DNA of 64,000 nt from Trifolium pratense (taxonomy: Eukaryota > Streptophyta > Magnoliopsida > Fabales > Fabaceae): positions 54,150,703-54,214,702 of the forward strand of contig NC_060065.1 of the NCBI RefSeq assembly GCF_020283565.1, written 5' to 3'. The notes beneath the pieces are model-generated. The model did not search any database. It saw nothing but the letters and a program-made list of their open reading frames with translations, and had not been told where the DNA came from. The stretch's first letter is position 1. Each line of letters begins with the position of its first letter. Of this stretch, positions 58,522-64,000 are shown in pieces. Both the position numbers and the translations under genes were made by a program.

Positions 58522-59162
58522 ATTTTCATATATAATTGATTTTAAAGTTAATTATTATATTATTAATTTATCATTGAATTATTCATCAAATAATGTTGGT
58601 CCATTCCTATTTAAAAGGGTTTAACTTTGTAACGTTTTATGTTAATTACAATCATAATCCTAATAACTAGACTTTTATGGTTAATAATTTTCAAGAGGAT
58701 CCAAGGACTTTGTGGTTATAAGAAATGTACCAAGAAGAAGAAAGAGATATATATGGGTTTGAGAATGTGAGAAAATAAATAGTGCGACGTGAGTTAGAGA
58801 AAAAGGTGAACAATAGAGAAAAATGACGAGTGAATTATATATAAACTAATTTCCATGAGCATCCAAAAAGTAATTCTATGAAACCTTGTTAATTCACGTG
58901 CAGTGCTAGCAAGAAGTGACTGTTGTATCCTGGAGGGTATTAGCTATGAGACCAACTGCACCGGGTAACTTACCTATGGTGGCGAAATACTCTTAAGCCC
59001 AGTGCATTGCACGCCTCAGTCATCAAATTGATAAGTTCATCTTGCTCTATAATTTTATTTTGTTATGTATAATAATTATTTGTTCTAATATTTTTTTGAT
59101 TTATATTAATATAATAATTCTATGTCAGATATTTTTCCAACAATATATATATATATATATAT
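58517..59162. other. Intergenic
   Basis: No gene is seen. The stretch 58910-59020 has higher G+C (tggagggtattagctatgag, ctgcaccgggtaacttacc) and may be a fragment of an unidentified repeat. Confidence 0.35.
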
Positions 59163-59165
59163 GAA

Positions 59166-59580
59166 TAATGCTAGCAACACACTCTTTAACAAACACACTC
59201 CAACACACTCTCTTTTATTGGTTGAAATTCACACGAGTCCCATAAAAAAATGTGGACCCATATAACAATATATATATGAATAATGCTAGCAACACACTCT
59301 TTAACAAACACACTCCAACACACTCTCTTTTATTGGTTGAAATTTACATGAGTCCCATAAAAAAATGTGGACCCATATAACAATATATATATATGAATAA
59401 TGCTAGCAACACACTCTTTAACAAACACACTCCAACACACTCTCTTTTATTGGTTGAAATTCACATGAGTCCCATAAAAAAATGTGGACCCATATAACTT
59501 ATATGAGACCCATATAAATTTTAACCAATAGAAAAGAGTGTGTTAGAGTGTGTTTGTTAAAGAGTGTGTTGCTAGCACTC
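59166..59580. mobile_element. Tandemly amplified half-MITE array
   Basis: The left half of the GCTAGCAACACAC-type MITE occurs three times in a row, with gctagcaacacactcttta at 59170, 59285 and 59402 (units of 115 and 117 bp). Only the third copy continues into the right half, ending gttgctagcactcct at about 59580. Each unit is separated by tatatatatgaataat. The intact relative is at 36216-36402. Confidence 0.85.
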
Positions 59581-60771
59581 CTATATATATATATATATAT
59601 ATTCTCATGTAAGGAAGACTTTTGTTTTTTCTCTAAGTGCATCTTTGCTACTTGAAAACCTATGAAAAATAGTAGTTCATGCAAGTATTTGTCTTTAATC
59701 CTTATCTATATATGTGCATCAATTAAATTAAAAATTATTGAATTCGTATGACGCTAATTTATGTAATGATATATGTAAATAAATTTTGATAGTTTTATAT
59801 TTTTAAAGTTTTTTTCTAAAAAAATAAGTTTATATTGTAGTAAAGTTTAGATTTTTATTTTTACTATCTTTTATATGATATCTAATTGGTTTTTACTTTT
59901 ATGTCTTTTCTTTTATTTCTTTCTTTTATATGTTTTTCAAATTACTCAATAAAGGAAAGTAAAATTAATCTAGGAATTTAAAATGTGCATATTGTTTTGA
60001 CTCTCCTTATTTTTAACTTTTATTCTTAGGCAAGCATTAAGACGCTGATCACGACTGTTGATCGATTTCCAAGCGGTGATCGATTTTAGAAACGTACAAA
60101 TCTGTTGGTCGATTTCAAAAACATGCAGCCTTGATTCACGCTTTCAGGTTTGGACCAACATAATGAATTCATCAAAATTGCAAAATAGTGCAAAACCATG
60201 ATTTCATGATTTAATTTCATGTTTGCTGGGTTTTTTCATTGATCGAGCCAAGGAAATATAGGAACCTATCTTTAGGATCAATCACATCTTGGTGGTTTGT
60301 TTCCTTGGACCGAGCCAAGGAACTGGTTTGACCGAGCTAAGGAATTGCTTTGTTGCAATTGTTTTATCTGAAAAGACAAAGCCATATGCTTTGTTTTAAT
60401 GGTTTGTTCCATTAAATTTGGTTTGGTAGTTCATCTTTGGGTACTATTTTGTTGGAAACCACTCACGATTCGGATTCATCAAGATCTAGCTCGGTCCGAT
60501 CACTTCGTACTGTTTTATTAGCAGGGTCATTTACCTTTTTTTTTTAAGCAGGTCATTTACCAAGTTGTATTAATATGTTATTATTTTTAATTTGTTTTTT
60601 TAACTATTAATATGATTGAATCCACTATTTATAGATTTATAAAACTAGATGCTCTAAATGAAGTTGTTGATCAATGATCACTACATTTTTCATGATGACA
60701 TTCTTTTTATTCAAAATATTTGAAGTTGTTGATAAATATATTTATTGTTGAATACTACCATCCTTTATTTA
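59581..60771. other. Intergenic
   Basis: No gene is seen. At 60230-60350 the phrase gagccaaggaa occurs twice and gagctaaggaa once within about 100 bp. A short TA run follows the half-MITE array. Confidence 0.4.
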
Positions 60772-61215
60772 TTTTATGGTTTTTGGTCTATAAAAGAGTT
60801 GTTATAGTTGTCATTTTTTCAGAAAACATTTTTCACAAACATAAGATAAAACATTTTCACAAAACATAAGATTACACCCTTCTTTATGTTTTATACCTTT
60901 TATGTAGTTCTTAGTACTATTGTCCTTCTTGATGCATATTTGCATTCGGTGAATCTTCTTTTACCATGAAATAACTCTGACATTCAGTGAAATGTATGTT
61001 AATTATTTTTTTAAGGAATGAATGGTTAAACATGGAAAAATTACTACTCAATCAGCAATGAGATGATTAAATGGAGAGAAATCTTCAAGAAGAATTTTTC
61101 TCTCTGTTTAATCATCTCATTGCTGGTTAAGTAGTTTTTTTTTTTAAACCATTCATTCCTTGAAAAAAGAATGAACATACGCCTCATTGAATGTTGGAAT
61201 GGTTTCAAGATAATT
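60772..61215 (+). pseudogene. Broken copy of the 40.2-kb small gene with an inverted arm
   Basis: From a TATA-like tctataaaag at about 60788 the sequence parallels 40093-40440: ttgtcattttttcagaaaac, acattcagtgaaatgtatgtt, aaggaatgaatggttaaacatgg and caatcagcaatgagatgatt. The reading frame is lost. From 61100 to 61215 the last part returns in inverted orientation (aatcatctcattgctggtta, accattcattccttgaaaaa, cattgaatgttggaatgg). A transcript would fold into a long hairpin with a loop of about 25-40 bases. Confidence 0.6.
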
Positions 61216-61640
61216 ATTTATTATCACAATTCAAAAGAGTCATCGTAATTTCAATAATTAATAACCAATAATTTTTTTTCCCATTTTTACATAGAACTTA
61301 TTTCAAATTAAACACAAAAAGTCATAATTCAAATTATTAGATTTTAGTTTTCTTAATATGAGACTTCGTCACCGAAACATTTGTTAAGAAAATTATTAAA
61401 AAAATCAAAATTTAAGATTTTATTATTTTAATAATGGGTTGAATATACAGTTTTTTTTTAAAAAAAATTATTTAATTTCTTACCCTTTTTTTTATAGTCT
61501 CTAAAAATTATTTAATTTCTTACAAGCCGCCTTCATCTTCACTGTTGAAAACAAAATGTGCATTTTTAACATTTTTCAAAACAAAATGACACGTAAATCT
61601 TGAAAACAAAAAAGACAAAATTCTTAACCAAGTATACTAG
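61216..61640. other. Intergenic upstream of the FAR1-like gene
   Basis: A+T-rich sequence. tatttaatttcttac occurs twice, near 61469 and 61509. No gene. Confidence 0.4.
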
Positions 61641-63389
61641 TGTTGTTGCTTTGGTTGTGTTGTGTTCTTCCATAGATTGGTTAGTGTACTGATTCCGACC
61701 AACCCTTATTCTTCCTTCAACTCTGTAATTTCAACAACCCAAAACCCTAAAACCCCTTTTTTTCTACTAATTCCTCGCCGGAATTTCTACACCTCATCGT
61801 ATATCGGTAAGTATAATTCAATTTAAAGGTTTCATCATCTTTCTCTTTCCCCTCTCATTTTTTCAATTTCTTCAATCAAACACTACATTACAAAATAATA
61901 TCTGCTATTGAAATGAATTCAGATGAAGCATGGAACATTCATTGTTGAAATGAAGATTGTGATATTTGTTAGTGTCTCATTTTTATGTACTATAAATAAA
62001 TGCTATTAGTATCGGATATTTATCATTGAATTTTGAATGGCTAGGTTAGCTGAAGACATTCATATCCATTATATGAATTACTGATTTGAATTTATGTTTT
62101 TTTCCAATTGGGGATGATATTTTTGTATTAGCATCTTGGAGACTAAATCTAGTAGTAGGTGTAATAATTGTCGATGCCGTGGAAATTAGAGAGCATATCA
62201 TAGCCTAAGTTATGCTTGGCTTTGTTTGGAGTTTGGAGGGGAAGAAGGCGAAATCCGAATGGCCGACCCTATTTGGGGGAGTGTTTTTTGGAGGAGAGGG
62301 GAAGCGGAGGCTTATGATTATTATAAAAAGAGGAGAAGGATTTGGAATTTCTTTCAAAATCATCCAAAGATTCCCCCCAAATAAATAGACCCGCGTGCAA
62401 GATAGGGGATATCCTCTCTTTCCCTTTCTTTATATGGAAGTGAATGTCACTGCTAAGAGTTAATACGGAAGTAAATTCGTTGTTGCAAAATTGAGAATAT
62501 TACAATGAATGATTGAAAGCACAAGACATGATAGGATAGGATTAGGAACATGCATACTAGAGAGAAAGTTAGCATAGCATTTAATGTGGAAATATGGTAG
62601 AATATCACCTTGAGTGATTTGTACACGCGTGGAGAATATATGTAGAAGCTTCAATATGGAGAGTAGAATCAGTAGATCAGATGGAGAATTTGGCAATAGT
62701 TAGAGGTATAATTAGGCCAAAAAGCTACAGCAGTGTGAGATTTGACTCATTCTCTACCCACATTCTCTACCCTCCATACATATCTTACTCCACTTTTTCT
62801 TGATATCTGGGTGAGATTATCCTACACCTCAAAGTAAGCCTCTAATTTCTCACCTATCCGTCAATTAACTCCTTCACTGCAGCTTCTAGATAAGACAGAT
62901 TCACATTCATGGCAGTGTTTTCGACAGCTCCGCACTTAAGGCATGCACTCTCCAACAATGGTCTTCTCCATGTGGTACCAATATAAGGGACTTAAAGTGG
63001 AAAAGCATGCCAGTGATTGTATTTCTTGTTGAATAAGAAAGAATTGGTGTTGTGCCGCACTAGTCCATCAATTCGACCCTTAACCTCCTCCGTCCTGACC
63101 AAAAAACATTTGATGTTTTTGTTGTATTGTCTTGGACATCACCTATCAGAAATATTTATATTCCAAACATGCAGATTAACAAAACAAATTAGAAAATAGT
63201 TACAGGTAGTTACAGGTTTTATCAATGATCCAATTTTCCTTACATGAAACTGTTTAAATTTGATACATGAAACTTTTCTCCGTTGTTAATAGTTACAGGT
63301 TTTATCAATGATCCAATTTGACTTACATTTTCTGCTGAACTGTGAAGGATAATCTACTTATATGTGTTGTGTAATTCTTCTATAATAGG
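61641..63389 (+). other. Leader exon and leader intron of the FAR1-like gene
   Basis: A leader exon ending tatatcg|gtaagt at 61806/61807 and an acceptor ctataatag at 63388 define a leader intron of about 1.58 kb. The intron holds an incomplete repeat near 62200-62390 with tttggaggggaag and attccccccaaataaat arms. It also has a 29-bp direct repeat (agttacaggttttatcaatg) at about 63208 and 63290. No coding exon is seen in it. Confidence 0.5.
61742..61750. promoter_or_regulatory. Telo-box in the FAR1-like leader
   Basis: The string aaaccctaa (within aaaaccctaaaacccc) matches the plant telo-box, often found in 5' regions of growth-related genes. It lies in the inferred leader exon that ends at 61806. 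Confidence 0.5.
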
Positions 63390-64000
63390 ATGATGGATCA
63401 CCAATCTGGCCAGGGATTTGATTCATATGGCAGTGACCCTAACGTGATAGCAGAAACCAGTGAGAAACATGACAAAGTAGACGTCCACATTTCAAACAAC
63501 TTAGAATTATGTGCAGGTGAAGATGAAAGGTTTGTTGAACAACCTGTGGCAGATTCAGACACTATAGAACCATTCATAGGTATGGAGTTCAACTCAAGGG
63601 AGGAAGCCAGAGAGTTCTACAATGCCTATGGTAGACGGATTGGATTTACAGTACGAGTACACCATAACCGCCGTTCACGAATTAATAAAGAGGTTATCGG
63701 TCAAGATTTTGTTTGCTCAAAAGAAGGCTTTCGAGCAAAGAAGTATGTGCACAGAAAAGATAGAGTGCTCCCTCCTCCACCACCCACCCGAGAAGGTTGT
63801 CAAGCCATGGTAAGGATGACTTTAACAGATGGAGGGAAGTGGGTTGTCGCCAAATTTGTGAAGGAGCATACACATAAACTGATGAGTCCTAGTGAAGTTC
63901 CATGGCGAAGATCTGAGAAGCACTTGATTAGTGAGGTATGTATGTCTATCCAGGCAGTTGAGACTATAAACTCTTTTAGGGCATCAAAAGTCTTGTATCA
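63390..64000 (+). CDS. FAR1-related protein, 5' part, runs off the window
   Basis: The first coding exon (63390-63935, 182 codons) encodes an acidic leader and then a FAR1 DNA-binding domain of the WRKY-GCM1 zinc-finger class. The domain starts at about residue 61 (PFIGMEFNSREEAREFYNAY) and has zinc ligands C109, C137, H160 and H162 (CSKEGF, GCQA, EHTHKL). The text KLMSPSEVPWRRSEKHLISE then meets a donor, gag|gtatgt. In the short FAR1-like group (AT3G59470 and AT2G43280, about 200-250 residues, from memory) the next residues are charged and helical, so an intron is likely and the remaining exon lies outside. Read-through without splicing is also open to the window edge. Whether it has the MULE-transposase domain of full FAR1/FHY3 cannot be seen. 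The first of two adjacent ATGs is taken as the start. Confidence 0.85.
   Translation, partial: MMDHQSGQGFDSYGSDPNVIAETSEKHDKVDVHISNNLELCAGEDERFVEQPVADSDTIEPFIGMEFNSREEAREFYNAYGRRIGFTVRVHHNRRSRINKEVIGQDFVCSKEGFRAKKYVHRKDRVLPPPPPTREGCQAMVRMTLTDGGKWVVAKFVKEHTHKLMSPSEVPWRRSEKHLISEVCMSIQAVETINSFRASKVLY

Noticed and set aside
58329..58624. Open frames on both strands reading long IYIYIY stretches
   Set aside because: They are translations of the (TA)n microsatellite and carry no other feature.
58910..59020. Moderately G+C-rich stretch that looks like a piece of a known repeat
   Set aside because: No ends, frame or RNA structure could be found, so it is mentioned only as unassigned.
1..64000. CRISPR arrays, bacterial operons, tRNA or rRNA genes
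   Set aside because: None is present. Direct repeats in the window are tandem duplications or transposon arms, not spaced repeat arrays.

Overview
This is an A+T-rich window of plant nuclear DNA. Spliced genes with GT..AG introns, plant-type gene families and dense miniature transposons all fit a legume such as Medicago or a close relative. The legume placement is inferred from repeat style and protein similarity recalled from memory, not from a search.

Seven genes are well supported. From left to right they are: an ARIADNE-type RBR E3 ubiquitin ligase with a C-terminal RanBP2 finger (3937-10220, +, 15 exons); an F-box protein (15650-16846, +, single exon); an unrecognised acidic protein with nested 67-residue repeats (23221-24768, +); a METTL18/HPM1-like SAM-dependent methyltransferase (29157-33112, +, 7 exons); the alpha subunit shared by protein farnesyltransferase and geranylgeranyltransferase I (35102-38743, +, 5 exons); a 965-residue EFR3-like plasma-membrane armadillo protein (46160-55038, -, 19 exons, one GC-AG intron); and the 5' end of a FAR1-related protein that runs off the right edge (63390 onward, +). 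I placed exon borders by requiring consensus splice sites, reading-frame continuity and family similarity. Two small genes are possible: a membrane micropeptide (13087-13347, -) and a small secreted peptide resembling an I29 propeptide (40188-40433, +).

Between and inside the genes lie many mobile elements. Four LINE-type pieces occur at 1.1-3.1, 6.3-6.7, 11.6-12.7 and 14.2-15.2 kb. A SINE with a perfect 17-bp target duplication sits in an intron of the EFR3-like gene, and a poly(A) retroelement lies at 33.7-34.3 kb. Two hAT-type elements have perfect 8-bp duplications, and one of them sits in the terminal hairpin of a Helitron end. A MULE-type foldback element has a perfect 9-bp duplication. 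Two copies of one foldback family lie in opposite orientation, and one is split by a LINE. There are also Tourist-like and other MITEs, including a tandemly amplified half-MITE, and several microsatellites. A decayed three-exon piece of an endonuclease III (NTH1) gene lies on the minus strand at 42.5-43.2 kb.

The genes look like unrelated housekeeping or regulatory genes (ubiquitination, prenylation, protein methylation, phosphoinositide scaffolding, light-signalling transcription factor family) rather than one pathway. The most unusual items are the acidic repeat protein, the inverted-repeat locus at 60.8-61.2 kb that matches the small gene at 40.2 kb, the NTH1 relic, and the nested insertions.
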